DNA of 64,000 nt from Marinobacter vinifirmus (GTDB lineage: Bacteria; Pseudomonadota; Gammaproteobacteria; Pseudomonadales; Oleiphilaceae): NCBI RefSeq assembly GCF_002258215.1, contig NZ_NEFY01000004.1, positions 62,001-126,000 of the forward strand, read 5' to 3'. A program made the position numbers and the translations under genes. Below, in pieces: positions 36,112-46,895 of the stretch (its first letter is position 1; each line of letters starts with the position of its first letter). A model generated the notes under the pieces. The model saw only the letters and a program-made list of their open reading frames with translations. It searched no databases and was not told the DNA's origin.

Positions 36112-38589
36112 TTATGGGGCAGGGAAAGGCTTGAGCAGGACAATCAGCCGGGGCAGCAGGGTCAGGGCGCCGAGCAGCGCCATGAACATGGCGAAGCCGG
36201 TGAACAGGCCGAAGTAGATCGTGGGAATAAAGTTCGACAGCACCAGGATCGAGAACCCGGAGATGATGGTCAGCGAGGTAAAGAACATGGCCTGGCCGAT
36301 ACTGCGATGGCAGCGGTGCATGGTGGCCAGGTAGGCACCGTCTTTGGCGAACTCGGTTTTGAACCGGTGGATGTAATGAATGGTGTCATCCACGGCGATG
36401 CCAACGGTAATGGCGGCCACGGTAATGGTCATCATATCCAGCGGAATGCCCAGCCAGCCCATCAGGCCCAGCACCGAGCCGGCGGCAATCAGGTTGGGTG
36501 CCATGCCGATCAGGGCCAGCTTTACCGAGCGGAACAACAGCAGGAACATGGCCAGGATGGCGCCAAACACGACCCCGATGGTTTTGATCTGCGAATCGAA
36601 CAGGCTTTGCAGCATGTTGTTGTACATCACCGTCATGCCCGAAAGCAGGATACGGTCTTTGTCGTAACCCAGTTCGGTGCTCAGGTGGTTGCGGATTCTG
36701 TCCAGCAGCTCCTGCCGGCGAAGTTCCGGCAGGGTTTCCAGTATGCGGATGCTGAACCGGGCCTGGTCGTGCTCCTCGGAAATATAGGGGGTGAGCAGGA
36801 TGTCCTGTAAGTCTTCTGGCACGGCAGCCGGTACAAACGCCAGCTGCAGGGCATCCAGCGGTTCACCGCCGTTTACCTGTGCCAGCAGGTCCAGCGTTGT
36901 GCTGATCGACAGCACTTTGCCGGTTTCCGGCAGGCTGTGCAGGTAGTCGTGTACCGCGCCCAGGTCCCGCATTTTCTGGTAGGTGTACCAGGTGTCCCGG
37001 TATTCCTCGTCGCCGCAATCGTCCAGGAACGGATCGCAGTCGCTGGCAAAGGGATCGTCGCCCGGGTTCTCGGGTGCCGGTTCATCGGTAATCACCACAT
37101 CCAGCGGGGTCGTGCCGCCCAGCCGGCCGTCGATGGTGATCATGCCCTGGTGAATCTCGGTAGAGGATTTGAAGTAATCGATAAAGCTGTTTTCCACCGT
37201 CAGCCGGTTCAGGCCGATCACACACAGCACAGCGATGATTGCCGAGCCGACCAGGACGGTGCCGCCGAAATGCTCGGTAAAGCGGGCAAAGGCATCGGTG
37301 AAGGGCACCTTGTTTGACGTTACGCGGTTATCCAGCGGCGGTGGCAGCAGGCTGAGCAGGGCGGGGAAGACCAGGAAGGTGATCAGGAACGCCACGGTAA
37401 GGCCGAGGGTCATCATCCAGCCGAAGTCGATCACCGGGCGGATGCCGCTGAAGGTGAGTGAGCCGAAGGCCACGATGGTGGTCACCGCCATGTAAAAACA
37501 GGGTTTGACCATGGCCATGATGGTGCGGCGCAGGACATCCCGGGGCGCGGCACCTGGTTCGTCGTGCTGGAATTCCCGGTAGCGCACAATCAGGTGGATG
37601 GTGAGCGACAGGGTCATGATCAGCAGCAGGGAAATAAAGTTGGAGGAAATCACGGTCACCGGCCACTGGGCCCAACCCAGAAAACCGATCATCAGCCACA
37701 CGGTGAAGCCACAGCACAACAGTGGCACCAGTACCCATCGCCACTGGCGGAAAATAATCGCGAGGGTCAGTAACAGGAAGGCCAGTACGCCCAGGCCAAA
37801 GGTGGACAGATCGCTTTCGATAAAGCGGATCATGTCGGCGACAATCATCGGTACGCCACCCAGGTGGATGCTGGCGTGCTCCCGGTAGTTGTCCAGAATG
37901 CTGCGCACCTGCCCAATGGTGGCATCCCGCTCGGCACCCAGCTGTTCGGTGTAGTCGATGAACTGCCGGCTGACCTGTTCCAGTTGCTGCTGGTCTTCGG
38001 CACTGGCATTGCCGCTGCTGGCCTTGTCTCGCAGTTCGTTGCGGCGGTTCAGCAGCTCAAAATAGCGCTCCGGTGTCGGCAGGTTCACCTGAATGGCGGT
38101 GGTACCGGCGTCTTCGCTGAGCAGCAGGTTCGGGTACATGGGGTTGTCGAGCAGGGCCTGGCGGGCGGTTTGGGGCGCCACATCGTGGTCGTCCAGGGTT
38201 TTGATTTCACTGTCGACGGTATCGAGGGTCAGGTCCGGGCTGTGCAGCAGGGGTACGTTAAGAATGCTGTTGGTAGAGCCGACCGCCTCCAGGGCCTGGA
38301 GTTCGTCTCTCAGGGCTGCCAGCCGTTGCAGGCCGGTTTCACTGAACAGGTCTTCCCGGGGGGAATAGGTCACCACCAGGAAGTCGTCAGAGGTAGTGAA
38401 TATCCGGTTTACCTGCCGGTACTCTTCCAGGGAACGGTCGTTTTCCAGGACCAGGGATTCGGCGGAGGCATCCAGCCGGAACTGATCAAAGCGCAAGGCT
38501 GCCAGGGCCAGGATGGCACCGAACAGGATCAGCACAATCCAGGGGTGGGGGAGGATAAAGCGGTCGTACAGGGCGCCGAGGCGATTCAT
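36112..38589 (-). CDS. RND-superfamily (MMPL/COG1033) exporter
   Basis: 825 residues with the RND pseudo-repeat. Each half has one N-terminal membrane helix, a large periplasmic loop (~residues 35-240 and ~440-630), then five helices. The SSD/MMPL-like helices include LLLIMTLSLTIHLIVRYREF and MMTITVAAITVGIAVDDTIHYIHRF, the latter with the GxxxD proton-relay pattern. Members of this uncharacterised branch are proposed to move lipids or hydrophobic compounds. No membrane-fusion or outer-membrane partner is next to it; lipA lies upstream on the same strand. Confidence 0.88.
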   Translation of the reverse strand: MNRLGALYDRFILPHPWIVLILFGAILALAALRFDQFRLDASAESLVLENDRSLEEYRQVNRIFTTSDDFLVVTYSPREDLFSETGLQRLAALRDELQALEAVGSTNSILNVPLLHSPDLTLDTVDSEIKTLDDHDVAPQTARQALLDNPMYPNLLLSEDAGTTAIQVNLPTPERYFELLNRRNELRDKASSGNASAEDQQQLEQVSRQFIDYTEQLGAERDATIGQVRSILDNYREHASIHLGGVPMIVADMIRFIESDLSTFGLGVLAFLLLTLAIIFRQWRWVLVPLLCCGFTVWLMIGFLGWAQWPVTVISSNFISLLLIMTLSLTIHLIVRYREFQHDEPGAAPRDVLRRTIMAMVKPCFYMAVTTIVAFGSLTFSGIRPVIDFGWMMTLGLTVAFLITFLVFPALLSLLPPPLDNRVTSNKVPFTDAFARFTEHFGGTVLVGSAIIAVLCVIGLNRLTVENSFIDYFKSSTEIHQGMITIDGRLGGTTPLDVVITDEPAPENPGDDPFASDCDPFLDDCGDEEYRDTWYTYQKMRDLGAVHDYLHSLPETGKVLSISTTLDLLAQVNGGEPLDALQLAFVPAAVPEDLQDILLTPYISEEHDQARFSIRILETLPELRRQELLDRIRNHLSTELGYDKDRILLSGMTVMYNNMLQSLFDSQIKTIGVVFGAILAMFLLLFRSVKLALIGMAPNLIAAGSVLGLMGWLGIPLDMMTITVAAITVGIAVDDTIHYIHRFKTEFAKDGAYLATMHRCHRSIGQAMFFTSLTIISGFSILVLSNFIPTIYFGLFTGFAMFMALLGALTLLPRLIVLLKPFPAP

Positions 38590-38677
38590 GGCTTACTACT
38601 CTGCTGAAAAAACGAGTGCAGAGTGTGCCACAAACCCGGGCCGACTGTGACCTCCGGCCCGGGAATCTGTGAACGGA

Positions 38678-39721
38678 TCAGTCGACGGCTTTCACCGGGA
38701 TCTGCATGGCGTTGGAGGCGGGCACTTCCGGCACGGCCAGCCCCAGGTTGTTCTTGTCGAACACCCGGTCAGCGCGATAGCTGGAGCGCACCATGGGGCC
38801 GGAGGGCACTTCCATAAAGCCCTTTTCCAGGCCGATTTCACGGTAGCGGTTGAACTCTTCCGGAGTCACATAGCGTTCCACCGGCAGGTGGTTCGGGGTG
38901 GGGCGCAGGTACTGGCCGATGGTGAGGATGTCTACGCCGATGGCGCGCAGGTCGTCCATGGTTTCCAGGATTTCTTCTTCGGTTTCACCCAGACCGACCA
39001 TCAGGCTGGTCTTGGTGAGCACGTCTGGCCGGTGTTTCTTGGCGTGGGCCAGGACGCTCAGGGTTTTCTCGTATCCGGCGCGGGGGTCGCGCACACGGCT
39101 GGTCAGGCGTTTGACGGTTTCCACGTTCTGGGCGAATACATCCAGGCCAGAATCCACGACTTTTTCCACATCGCTCATCACCGCATCAAAGTCCGGAGTC
39201 AGGGCTTCAACGGCCACTTCCGGGGTGCGCTGTTTGATGGCAGATACGCAGGCGGCGTAGTGAGCGGCGCCGCCGTCGGGCAGGTCGTCGCGGTCGACGG
39301 AGGTCAGCACGATGTAACGCAGGCCCATCAGCTCCACAGACTTGGCGGTGTTTTCCGGCTCTTCCGGGTCCAGCCAGCCTTTCGGGTTGCCGGTATCCAC
39401 TGCGCAGAATTTGCAGGCGCGGGTGCACACAGAACCCATCACCATGATGGTGGCAGTGCCGTTGGTCCAGCATTCACCGATATTGGGGCAGTGGGATTCC
39501 TGGCACACGGTGCTCAGGCGATGTTCCGAGACATTGCGGCGCACCGCGTCATAGCGCTCGCCACCGGGCATACGCGCCCGCAGCCATTTCGGCTTGCGCT
39601 CCAGGGGCTTGTCTTCCGTGTTTGCGGATGAACGCTTCACGCCGTCCTTGATGGCGGAAAAGCCGTGTTCGTTACGGAATTTGGAACCACTGGTAATGCG
39701 GGGCTTTGCGCTGTCGCTCAT
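38678..39721 (-). CDS. lipA: Lipoyl synthase
   Basis: 347 residues. A radical-SAM enzyme that inserts two sulfurs into octanoyl groups on lipoyl domains. The auxiliary cluster motif [12 protein letters not shown] and the radical-SAM motif CTRACKFC are both intact, with the conserved C-terminal [13 protein letters not shown]. LipB, its pathway partner, is at 10300. Translation starts at ATG 39721. Confidence 0.97.
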   Translation of the reverse strand: MSDSAKPRITSGSKFRNEHGFSAIKDGVKRSSANTEDKPLERKPKWLRARMPGGERYDAVRRNVSEHRLSTVCQESHCPNIGECWTNGTATIMVMGSVCTRACKFCAVDTGNPKGWLDPEEPENTAKSVELMGLRYIVLTSVDRDDLPDGGAAHYAACVSAIKQRTPEVAVEALTPDFDAVMSDVEKVVDSGLDVFAQNVETVKRLTSRVRDPRAGYEKTLSVLAHAKKHRPDVLTKTSLMVGLGETEEEILETMDDLRAIGVDILTIGQYLRPTPNHLPVERYVTPEEFNRYREIGLEKGFMEVPSGPMVRSSYRADRVFDKNNLGLAVPEVPASNAMQIPVKAVD

Positions 39722-39814
39722 GGGGCCGGAAACTCTCGGGTCAACGTATGGAGAACCTTAAAGAGTAATCCTGCGGCAGGGCAGTTACAAGGCGGGTAGG
39801 GGGAATCACGGGGT

Positions 39815-39844
39815 AACCGGGCACGACATTGGTCGTACCCGGTT
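39815..39844 (-). terminator. Hairpin after metY, possible terminator
   Basis: A 13-bp arm pair (39815-39827 / 39832-39844) closes on a 4-nt loop. On the minus strand the single mismatch becomes G-U. There is no U-tract afterwards, so it may be Rho-linked or protect the metY 3' end. Confidence 0.45.
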
Positions 39845-39852
39845 GATCAATG

Positions 39853-41130
39853 TCAGGCCTGGGATTTGTCCAGGGCCTGGGTGATGTCGGCGATGATGTC
39901 GTCGGCGTCTTCAATACCGATAGACAACCGCACCAGGTCTTCGCTCACACCGGCACTCTTCAGCTCGTCTGCGTTGAGCTGGCGGTGGGTTGTGGTGGCC
40001 GGGTGGCAAGCCAGGGACTTGGCATCGCCAATGTTCACCAGGCGCAGGATCAGGTCCAGGGCATCGATGAACTTGGCGCCGGCCTCGCGGCCACCCTTGA
40101 TGCCGAAGCTCAGAATGCCGGAGGCCTTGCCGCCACAGATCTTGTCGCAGGTGGCCTTGTAGGGGCTGTTGGCCAGGCCGGCGTAGTTCACCCACTCAAC
40201 GGCCGGGTGATCCTGCAGGAACTGGGCAACCTTCTGGGCATTATCGCAGTGGCGTTCCATGCGCAGGGCCAGGGTTTCCAGCCCCTGCATGATCAGGAAC
40301 GAGTTGAACGGCGACAGGGCCGAGCCGGTGTTACGCAGCGGCACGACGCGGCAGCGGCCGATGAAGGCAGCTTCGCCCAGGGCTTCGGTGTAAACCACGC
40401 CGTGGTAGGACGGGTCCGGCTGGTTCATCATCGGGAACTTGTCGGCACTGGCTTTCCAGTCGAACTTGCCGGAGTCGACAACAATGCCGGCAACCGTGGT
40501 GCCATGACCGCCGATGTACTTGGTCAGGGAGTGGATCACGATGTCCGCGCCGTGTTCGAACGGACGGCACAGGAAGGGCGTCGCTACGGTGTTATCGACA
40601 ATCAGCGGAATGCCGTGCTTGTGGGCAATTTCGGCCCACTTCTGGATATCCACCACGTTGCCGGCCGGGTTGCCGATAGATTCGCAGAACAGGGCGCGGG
40701 TCTGGTCGTCGATGGCGTTCTCGACTGCCTCGAAATCATCGTGGCGCACCATCTTGCACTCGATGCCCTGGTTCGGCAGCGAGTGGGCAAACAGGTTGTA
40801 GGTGCCGCCATAAAGTTGACTGGTACTGACGATGTTATTGCCCACCTTGCAGATGGTCTGCAGAGCGTAGGTAATTGCGGCCATGCCGGATGCTACTGCC
40901 AGTGCGCCAACGCCACCTTCCAGCGCGGTCATGCGCTCTTCCAGTACATTGTTGGTCGGGTTCATGATGCGGGTGTAAATGTTGCCCTGAACTTTCAGAT
41001 CAAACAGATCGGCACCGTGCTGGGTGTCATCAAAGGTGTAGGACGTGGTCTGGTAAATAGGAGTGGTGGCGGCCTTGGTGGTCGGGTCGCTCTTGAAGCC
41101 GGCGTGCAGCGCGAGAGTTGCTGGTTTCAT
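39853..41130 (-). CDS. metY: O-acetylhomoserine (thiol)-lyase / sulfhydrylase
   Basis: 425 residues from ATG 41130 (AAGGA upstream; longer starts at 41208 lack support). A PLP enzyme of the Cys/Met metabolism family that makes homocysteine from O-acetylhomoserine and sulfide. It has YTRIMNPTNNVLEERMTALE, SQLYGGTYNLFAHSLP, the PLP lysine in HSLTKYIGGHG, and LVNIGDAKSLACHPATTTH, which are typical of the MetY clade. Transcribed alone between lipA and a serine hydrolase. Confidence 0.95.
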   Translation of the reverse strand: MKPATLALHAGFKSDPTTKAATTPIYQTTSYTFDDTQHGADLFDLKVQGNIYTRIMNPTNNVLEERMTALEGGVGALAVASGMAAITYALQTICKVGNNIVSTSQLYGGTYNLFAHSLPNQGIECKMVRHDDFEAVENAIDDQTRALFCESIGNPAGNVVDIQKWAEIAHKHGIPLIVDNTVATPFLCRPFEHGADIVIHSLTKYIGGHGTTVAGIVVDSGKFDWKASADKFPMMNQPDPSYHGVVYTEALGEAAFIGRCRVVPLRNTGSALSPFNSFLIMQGLETLALRMERHCDNAQKVAQFLQDHPAVEWVNYAGLANSPYKATCDKICGGKASGILSFGIKGGREAGAKFIDALDLILRLVNIGDAKSLACHPATTTHRQLNADELKSAGVSEDLVRLSIGIEDADDIIADITQALDKSQA

Positions 41131-41247
41131 CACAACATTCCTTGCGGGTGGATTGTTCATTATTGGTTTGAGAAACCGAGTATGCCACAGGCTATTGCGG
41201 TTCGGCACGGTACCAGCAGTTATAGCCTTATAAAGCAGATGGCGGTA

Positions 41248-42459
41248 TCAGTTCAGGGCTCCGTACACCAGTGCCCGGAGGTCCTGGCGGATGGGGTAGG
41301 AGGAAGATGGCATCAGCTGGGTCATGAAGAGCACCACCATGTCTTCCACAGGATCCACAAAGAAGCTGGTGCTGGCCAGTCCGCCCCAGCCGAATTCGCC
41401 TTCCGAGCCGATGGTGGCAGAACTGGCAACATCGGTTTTCACCGAAAAGCCCAGCCCGAACCCGCTGCCGGCATAGGGTGTTTCGCTGAAGCCGCCAATA
41501 GAGAGCCCCGGCAGGTCCTTGCCGCCGGGCAGGTGGTTCAGGCGCATGAATTCCAGGGTTTTGCGCCCGATGATGCGCTGGCCCTGATACGCTCCACCCT
41601 GGCAGAGGGCCTGGGCGAACCTGAAATAGTCATCAATGGTGGACACCAGTCCACCTCCGCCAGACAGGAACTTTGGCTCCTTCAGGTAGCGGGAGCGCTC
41701 CGGGTCGTCCTGCAGCTTCATGGTGTCTCCGGGTTGGTACAGGTAGCAGGCGGCGAAACGTTCCTGCTGGTCCTGCCGGACCTGAAAGCCGGTGTCGGCC
41801 ATGCCCAGTGGTTCGAAAATGTGCTCACGGAAGTACGCATCCAGTGGCTTGCCGGATAACAGCTCAACCAGGTAACCCAGTACATCGGTGGATACGGAAT
41901 AGTTCCACGCGGTGCCCGGTGAGAACTCCAGTGGCAGTTCTGCAAGGCGATCCACCAGCTTGTCCAGGGTCAGGATCGAACTGCCATCCAGTTTCAGCTG
42001 GCGATAGGCGGCATCGACTTCTGTTCGCTCGGTGAAACCGTAGGTCAGCCCGGAGGTGTGGGTCATCAGGTCCCGGATGGTCATGGTGGTGGCTGCCGGT
42101 TCAGTTTCGAAATCCGGGTAGCGGCCACCCGTGTACACCTGAAGGTTTCGCCAGGATGGAATGTACTTGTGTACCGGGTCGTTCAGCAGAAATTTGCCTT
42201 GCTCATACAGCTGCATCATGGCGATGGAAGTGATGGGCTTGGTCATGGAATAGATGCGGAACACGGTATCCCGTTCCATGGGCAGGTCGCGCTCGACATC
42301 TCTCAGGCCCTGGGCTTCACACCAGAGAACCTTGCCATGCCGGGCCACCAGCGTGACCGCCCCCGGAATCTTGCCGGGTTGAATATAGTTCTCGTCGAAG
42401 TGGCGGGTAATACGCTTCAGGCGATCCAGGGAAACGCCGGAGGTGATTGATTCCTGCAT
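41248..42459 (-). CDS. Beta-lactamase-fold serine hydrolase (family VIII esterase-like)
   Basis: 403 residues from ATG 42459; the longer frame to 42588 would overlap the PACE gene and lacks conservation. The class C beta-lactamase fold shows the nucleophile SxxK as Ser71-Met-Thr-Lys74 and a Tyr187-Ser-Val motif. The YSV replaces YxN and is typical of EstB-like family VIII esterases. No signal peptide is visible, arguing for a cytosolic esterase or amidase rather than a resistance beta-lactamase. Substrate unknown. Confidence 0.88.
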   Translation of the reverse strand: MQESITSGVSLDRLKRITRHFDENYIQPGKIPGAVTLVARHGKVLWCEAQGLRDVERDLPMERDTVFRIYSMTKPITSIAMMQLYEQGKFLLNDPVHKYIPSWRNLQVYTGGRYPDFETEPAATTMTIRDLMTHTSGLTYGFTERTEVDAAYRQLKLDGSSILTLDKLVDRLAELPLEFSPGTAWNYSVSTDVLGYLVELLSGKPLDAYFREHIFEPLGMADTGFQVRQDQQERFAACYLYQPGDTMKLQDDPERSRYLKEPKFLSGGGGLVSTIDDYFRFAQALCQGGAYQGQRIIGRKTLEFMRLNHLPGGKDLPGLSIGGFSETPYAGSGFGLGFSVKTDVASSATIGSEGEFGWGGLASTSFFVDPVEDMVVLFMTQLMPSSSYPIRQDLRALVYGALN

Positions 42460-42484
42460 GGCAGCGGGCAGCCTTTTGTTCGGT

Positions 42485-42928
42485 TTAACGGATCTGGTTG
42501 GTAGATGCCGGGCCGGCATCGTTATCGGGAAACACGGTATCGTAGCACCAGGTAAACACAAAGGCGTAAACCAGGTAAAACACCACAAAGGCGATATCTA
42601 CGATCAGCGCATCCAGCAGGCCGATGTCGAGCCACCAGGCGATCACTGGCAGGAATGCCAGCATTAGCCCGAACTCGAAACTGATGGCATGCAGGAATCG
42701 CAGCTTGAGGGTTTTCCGGGTAGTGCCGGTGAACCGCTTCAGGCCGTGATCAAACATCAGGTTGAAGATATAGTTCCACAGGGTTGCCATGGTGGCGCCG
42801 ATGGCGGCAAGTACACCGGTTTCCCCAAGATCCAGGCCAAAGACAAAGGCGGCCAGGGGAGTTGATATGAGCAGGCCGATCACTTCAAAGGAAATGGCCT
42901 GGCGGATTCGGTCTTTTGTGGTTCGCAT
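42485..42928 (-). CDS. PACE-family efflux transporter
   Basis: 147 residues, made of two tandem bacterial transmembrane pair units (residues ~5-70 and ~75-140), each starting with RxxxAISFEV/F ([11 protein letters not shown] and [11 protein letters not shown]), with [10 protein letters not shown] in the first. This is the proteobacterial antimicrobial compound efflux family (AceI-like), drug/proton antiporters for chlorhexidine and, physiologically, short diamines. No adjacent LysR-type regulator is seen. Confidence 0.9.
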   Translation of the reverse strand: MRTTKDRIRQAISFEVIGLLISTPLAAFVFGLDLGETGVLAAIGATMATLWNYIFNLMFDHGLKRFTGTTRKTLKLRFLHAISFEFGLMLAFLPVIAWWLDIGLLDALIVDIAFVVFYLVYAFVFTWCYDTVFPDNDAGPASTNQIR

Positions 42929-43002
42929 GGTGTTGGGAGTAGCGTAGGCGGGTCGTCCCGCGTCCTGTTCCCGGGAAGGGTGGGGTCGTCCCCAGAACTG
43001 AA

Positions 43003-43030
43003 AAAGCCCGGTTCTTTCGAACCGGGCTTT
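43003..43030 (-). terminator. Terminator of tRNA-Met
   Basis: Perfect 12-bp stem (43003-43014 / 43019-43030) with a 4-nt loop, followed on the minus strand by TTTTT-CAG. It lies 9 bp after the tRNA-Met CCA end. Confidence 0.9.
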
Positions 43031-43038
43031 CAGAATAC

Positions 43039-43115
43039 TGGTAGCAAGGGGCGGAGTCGAACCGCCGACCCCAGCATTATGAGTGCTGTGCTCTAACCAA
43101 CTGAGCTACCTTGCC
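43039..43115 (-). tRNA. tRNA-Met(CAT), elongator type
   Basis: 77 nt with encoded CCA. Acceptor GGCAAGG/CCTTGCT, D-arm AGCTCAGTTGGTTAGAGCA, anticodon loop CTCATAA, T-loop GGTTCGACTCC. The AGAGCAC...CTCATAATG pattern fits elongator tRNA-Met more than lysidine tRNA-Ile2, though CAT alone does not decide. Confidence 0.93.
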
Positions 43116-43206
43116 ATTTCGCTTCAGGGCATGCCCCAAACGAGGCGCGTATTTTCGGTATTTGAGCTCAGGGTGTCAAGGCCTTGAGCCCAAAATTCCG
43201 GAAAAA

Positions 43207-44298
43207 TTACACGTTAAAGCGGAAGTGGATAACGTCGCCGTCTTTAACGATGTATTCCTTGCCTTCCAGGCGCCACTTGCCGGCATCCTTGGCGCCGGCT
43301 TCGCCGTTGTACTGTACGAAATCGTCATAGCCGATAACTTCGGCGCGGATGAAGCCCCGCTCGAAATCGGTGTGGATAACTGCGGCGGCCTGGGGAGCGG
43401 TGGCGCCGATTTTTACGGTCCAGGCGCGGACTTCCTTAACCCCGGCGGTGAAGTAGGTCTGCAGGCCCAGCAGGCCGTAGCCGGCGCGGATGACGCGATC
43501 CAGGCCCGGCTCTTCCATGCCCATTTCATCCAGGAACATGGATTTCTCTTCGTCTTCCAGTTCCGAGATTTCTGCTTCCAGTTTGTTGCAGATAGGCACG
43601 ACTACCGCATTTTCGGACTCGGCGATTTTGCGCACAGTGTCCAGGTGCGGGTTGTTCTCGAAGCCGTCTTCGTTCACGTTGGCGATGTACATGGTGGGCT
43701 TGACGGTAAGCAGGCACAGTTCACGGATCAGTGCCATCTGGTCTTTGTCCAGGCCCATGCCGCGAACGGGTTTGCCTTCGTTCAGCACCGGTAACAGCTT
43801 TTCAAACATCTCCAGCTGGGCCTTGGCTTCCTTGTCGCCGCTCTTGGCGACGCGCTGTACTCGCTTGATCGCTTTCTCGACGGTGTCCAGGTCAGCCAGT
43901 GCCAGTTCGGTGTTGATCACTTCGATGTCCGAAGCCGGGTCTACCTTGTTGGCTACGTGAATCACGTTGCCGTCTTCAAAGCAGCGCACTACGTGGGCGA
44001 TGGCGTCGGTCTGGCGGATGTTGGCCAGGAACTGGTTACCCAGGCCTTCACCCTTGGATGCACCGGCAACCAGGCCGGCGATGTCCACGAATTCCATGGT
44101 GGTGGGAACCACGCGCTCAGGCTTTACAATTTCCGCCAGCTTGGTCAGGCGGGGGTCCGGCATGGCCACCACGCCGGCGTTCGGCTCGATGGTGCAGAAG
44201 GGGAAGTTTTCCGCGCCGATGCCGGCTTTGGTCAGTGCGTTAAACAGGGTGGATTTGCCGACGTTGGGAAGGCCGACGATGCCGCAGTTAAATCCCAT
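43207..44298 (-). CDS. ychF: Redox-regulated ATPase YchF
   Basis: 363 residues. An Obg-family P-loop protein that prefers ATP: G1 [15 protein letters not shown]3 [17 protein letters not shown], the NVNED motif replacing NKxD, and a C-terminal TGS domain ([16 protein letters not shown]). It binds ribosomes and affects oxidative-stress responses. AGAGG precedes the ATG. Downstream of pth in the conserved Pseudomonas order. Confidence 0.97.
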   Translation of the reverse strand: MGFNCGIVGLPNVGKSTLFNALTKAGIGAENFPFCTIEPNAGVVAMPDPRLTKLAEIVKPERVVPTTMEFVDIAGLVAGASKGEGLGNQFLANIRQTDAIAHVVRCFEDGNVIHVANKVDPASDIEVINTELALADLDTVEKAIKRVQRVAKSGDKEAKAQLEMFEKLLPVLNEGKPVRGMGLDKDQMALIRELCLLTVKPTMYIANVNEDGFENNPHLDTVRKIAESENAVVVPICNKLEAEISELEDEEKSMFLDEMGMEEPGLDRVIRAGYGLLGLQTYFTAGVKEVRAWTVKIGATAPQAAAVIHTDFERGFIRAEVIGYDDFVQYNGEAGAKDAGKWRLEGKEYIVKDGDVIHFRFNV

Positions 44299-44333
44299 GG
44301 AATGCCTCTGCTGGAACTGAAAAATTTGGGCGG

Positions 44334-44339
44334 ATTATA
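44334..44339 (-). promoter_or_regulatory. Possible -10 box of a ychF promoter
   Basis: TATAAT on the minus strand 36 bp before the ychF ATG in the 84-bp pth-ychF gap; no fitting -35 is visible. Confidence 0.4.
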
Positions 44340-44382
44340 CCGGTGTATCGGTAAGGGTGCGAGTAAGGGGTTGTGCCCCTGC

Positions 44383-44973
44383 TCAGGGAGTCGGTTTGAA
44401 GCTGTGCAGGCGGTTCATGGCCGCGGCCAGTTTTCCGCTGGCAGCATCGGGCAGTACCCGCATCACTTCGTCGAAGACGGCATGGAGCTGCTCGGTTTCC
44501 TGCTTGCCCAGGCGGCCCAGTACGTAACCGGTTACCTTGCGGCTGTCGCCGGGGTGGCCGATGCCAAGGCGTAAACGCTGGAAGTCGTTGGTGCTCAGGT
44601 GGGCAATGGTGTCCCGAAGACCGTTGTGGCCGCCGTGACCGCCGCCTTTCTTGAGCTTGGCCGTGCCGGGAGGCAGGTCGAGTTCATCGTGGGCGACAAG
44701 AATCTGTTCGGGGGGAATCTTGAAAAAGTCCGCCAGGGCTTTGATTGCGGTGCCGCTGCGGTTCATAAAGGTGCTGGGGTTCAGCAAGTGCAGGTCTAGG
44801 CCCTGCCACTGAATGCGGGCATACAGCCCGTGGTACTTCTTTTCGGGGCGCAGCGTCTGGCCCGCATCGCGGGCCAGCGCTTCGACGAACAGGGCGCCGG
44901 CGTTGTGGCGGGTATTCTCGTAGTCGGCACCGGGGTTCCCCAGTCCAACCACCATGACAATATCCTGTGCCAT
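44383..44973 (-). CDS. pth: Peptidyl-tRNA hydrolase
   Basis: 196 residues. It releases peptides from drop-off peptidyl-tRNA. Conserved [17 protein letters not shown] (with the catalytic His), [12 protein letters not shown] and [27 protein letters not shown]. It starts 21 bp after rplY with AAAGGCG as ribosome site, so both are likely one transcript. Confidence 0.97.
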   Translation of the reverse strand: MAQDIVMVVGLGNPGADYENTRHNAGALFVEALARDAGQTLRPEKKYHGLYARIQWQGLDLHLLNPSTFMNRSGTAIKALADFFKIPPEQILVAHDELDLPPGTAKLKKGGGHGGHNGLRDTIAHLSTNDFQRLRLGIGHPGDSRKVTGYVLGRLGKQETEQLHAVFDEVMRVLPDAASGKLAAAMNRLHSFKPTP

Positions 44974-44994
44974 TCGCCTTTGCCCCCGGAGTGA

Positions 44995-45633
44995 TTACTC
45001 CTCGCCGCCTTCCTCGCCTTCGGCTTCCTCGGCGTCGTCCGCCTTGGCACCCTTCGGCTTGTGGATAGAGGCAACCGGCTGGTCGTGGTCTTCGCCCTGC
45101 AGCAGGGCAGCAACCTGAACGCCCTTCGGCAGTTTCAGATCGCTCAGGTGAACAACCTGGTCCATCTCTACTTCGTTCAGGTCTACTTCGATGAACTCGG
45201 GCAGGTTCTGCGGCAGACAGATAACTTCAACTTCAGTCATGGTGTGGGAAACAACACCACCCTGCAGTTTAACGGCCGGAGCAACATCTTCGTTGATGAA
45301 GTGCAGCGGTACGTTAACGTGGATCTCGTGATCCTTGTCAACGCGCAGGAAGTCGGCGTGGGTCAGCAGCAGCTTGTACGGGTGACGCTGCAGATCCTTC
45401 AGGATCACGCTTTCTTTCTTGCCCTGAATGTCGATAGTCAGGATGTGAGAGAAGAAGGCTTCGTTTTCGAGGGCCTTTTTCAGCTCGTTGTGCCAGATGG
45501 CTACCGGAGTTGCGTCTTTGCCGCCACCGTAGATGATGGCCGGGATTTTACGCTCTTCGCGACGCAGGCGGCGGCTCGCACCTCTCCCCTGATCGTCACG
45601 AGGAAATGCTTCAATTACGAATTCCTGGGACAT
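44995..45633 (-). CDS. rplY: 50S ribosomal protein bL25 (CTC long form)
   Basis: 212 residues from ATG 45633 (GAGG upstream). N-terminal 5S rRNA-binding L25 domain (FPRDDQGRGASRRLRREERKIPAIIYGG) plus the C-terminal TL5/CTC domain, ending in an acidic tail (DDAEEAEGEEGGEE). The long form is typical of Pseudomonas relatives, unlike the 94-residue E. coli L25. Confidence 0.95.
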   Translation of the reverse strand: MSQEFVIEAFPRDDQGRGASRRLRREERKIPAIIYGGGKDATPVAIWHNELKKALENEAFFSHILTIDIQGKKESVILKDLQRHPYKLLLTHADFLRVDKDHEIHVNVPLHFINEDVAPAVKLQGGVVSHTMTEVEVICLPQNLPEFIEVDLNEVEMDQVVHLSDLKLPKGVQVAALLQGEDHDQPVASIHKPKGAKADDAEEAEGEEGGEE

Positions 45634-45716
45634 GGTATGTACCTCGTTATTCATCTGAACGGCCCGCGACCAGGCTTGGAACAGATGAGTTCTCTGAAAG
45701 GCCAGTTATCTGGCCT

Positions 45717-45751
45717 ACTAAAAGAGTCGGGAGCCCAGCTGGACTCCCGAC
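45717..45751 (-). terminator. Intrinsic terminator after prs
   Basis: An 11-bp stem (45726-45736 / 45741-45751, one G-U on the minus strand) with an AGCT loop is followed by CTCTTTTAG. It separates prs from rplY-pth. Confidence 0.8.
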
Positions 45752-45795
45752 CCGAAAACTGCCTTTAAGTCTGAGTGTTACGGAGCTTTGCCGGC

Positions 45796-46746
45796 TCAGA
45801 CGTTCTCGAACATGGCACTGATGGACTCTTCGTTGCTCACACGACGAATGGATTCGGCGAGCAGCCCAGCCATGCTGAGGGGGCGGATTCTATCACAATT
45901 TTTTGCTTTGTCACCCAGCGGGATGGTGTCACATACCACCAGTTCGTCCAGCTCCGAGTTGCTAATGTTCTCGATAGCCGGGCCGGAAAGTACCGGGTGG
46001 GTAATGTAGGCAACCACGCGGGAAGCGCCGTGCTCTTTCAGGGCATTGGCGGCTTTGCACAGGGTGCCGGCAGTATCGACAATGTCGTCTACCAGGATGC
46101 AGGTCTTGTCTCGTACATCACCGATGATGTGCATCACCTGGGATACGTTGGCCTTGGGGCGACGCTTGTCGATGATGGCCAGGTCGGCATCATCCAGGCG
46201 CTTGGCCACGGCGCGGGCGCGGACAACGCCGCCGACGTCCGGAGAGACAACCACAAAGTTTTCGAAACGCTGCTTCTCGATGTCTTCGAGCAGAACCGGC
46301 GTGGCATAGATATTGTCTACCGGGATGTCGAAGAAGCCCTGAATCTGGTCTGCGTGCAGGTCTACAGTCAGTACACGATCCACGCCGATGCTGGAAATCA
46401 TGTCGGCTACTACCTTGGCGCTGATGGCAACCCGGGTAGAGCGAACGCGACGGTCCTGACGGGCGTATCCGTAATAGGGGATAACGGCGGTGATCCGTGT
46501 GGCGGAAGCGCGGCGCAGGGCGTCGGCCATCACGATCAGTTCCATCAGGTTGTCGTTGGTCGGGTAGCAGGTGGGCTGGATGATAAAGACATCGTGGCCG
46601 CGCACATTTTCGTTGATCTCAACGGTGGTTTCACCATCGCTGAAACGACCAACAGTGGCCTGACCCATGGGAATATGAAGTTTCTTGGCAATATCCTGAG
46701 CGAGTTCAGGATTGGCGTTGCCGGCGAAGATCATCAGTTTGGACAC
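45796..46746 (-). CDS. prs: Ribose-phosphate pyrophosphokinase
   Basis: 316 residues from GTG 46746 ([16 protein letters not shown]) with AAGGA 9 nt upstream; the open frame runs on through tRNA-Gln, so longer starts are excluded. It makes PRPP from ribose-5-phosphate and ATP. Motifs: [27 protein letters not shown], the PRPP loop [16 protein letters not shown] and the C-terminal [10 protein letters not shown]. coli Prs is 315 residues. Confidence 0.97.
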   Translation of the reverse strand: MSKLMIFAGNANPELAQDIAKKLHIPMGQATVGRFSDGETTVEINENVRGHDVFIIQPTCYPTNDNLMELIVMADALRRASATRITAVIPYYGYARQDRRVRSTRVAISAKVVADMISSIGVDRVLTVDLHADQIQGFFDIPVDNIYATPVLLEDIEKQRFENFVVVSPDVGGVVRARAVAKRLDDADLAIIDKRRPKANVSQVMHIIGDVRDKTCILVDDIVDTAGTLCKAANALKEHGASRVVAYITHPVLSGPAIENISNSELDELVVCDTIPLGDKAKNCDRIRPLSMAGLLAESIRRVSNEESISAMFENV

Positions 46747-46798
46747 GACAGTATCCTTCTCAGTATCGGCGTTTGATTCAGAAGAAGCGGGAGAAAGG

Positions 46799-46873
46799 TG
46801 GCTGGGGTGGCAGGATTCGAACCTGCGCATGACGGGATCAAAACCCGTTGCCTTACCACTTGGCGACACCCCA
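46799..46873 (-). tRNA. tRNA-Gln(TTG)
   Basis: 75 nt with CCA. Acceptor TGGGGTG/CACCCCA, D-arm GCCAAGTGGTAAGGCA, anticodon loop TTTTGAT, T-loop GGTTCGAATCC. It lies between ispE and prs with gaps of only 22 and 52 bp and no terminator, so processing from a joint transcript with prs is likely. The order ispE-tRNA-Gln-prs is conserved in Pseudomonas. Confidence 0.96.
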
Positions 46874-46895
46874 ATATCATCGTGCTTTCTTGGCA

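Noticed and set aside
39850..41859. 669-codon plus-strand frame across metY and the hydrolase
   Set aside because: Spans two convincing minus-strand genes and their gap, without any recognisable domain.
43371..43380. Second exact DnaA-box word (TGTGGATAA) in ychF
   Set aside because: Inside conserved coding sequence with no other origin feature; shows that a single match can be chance.
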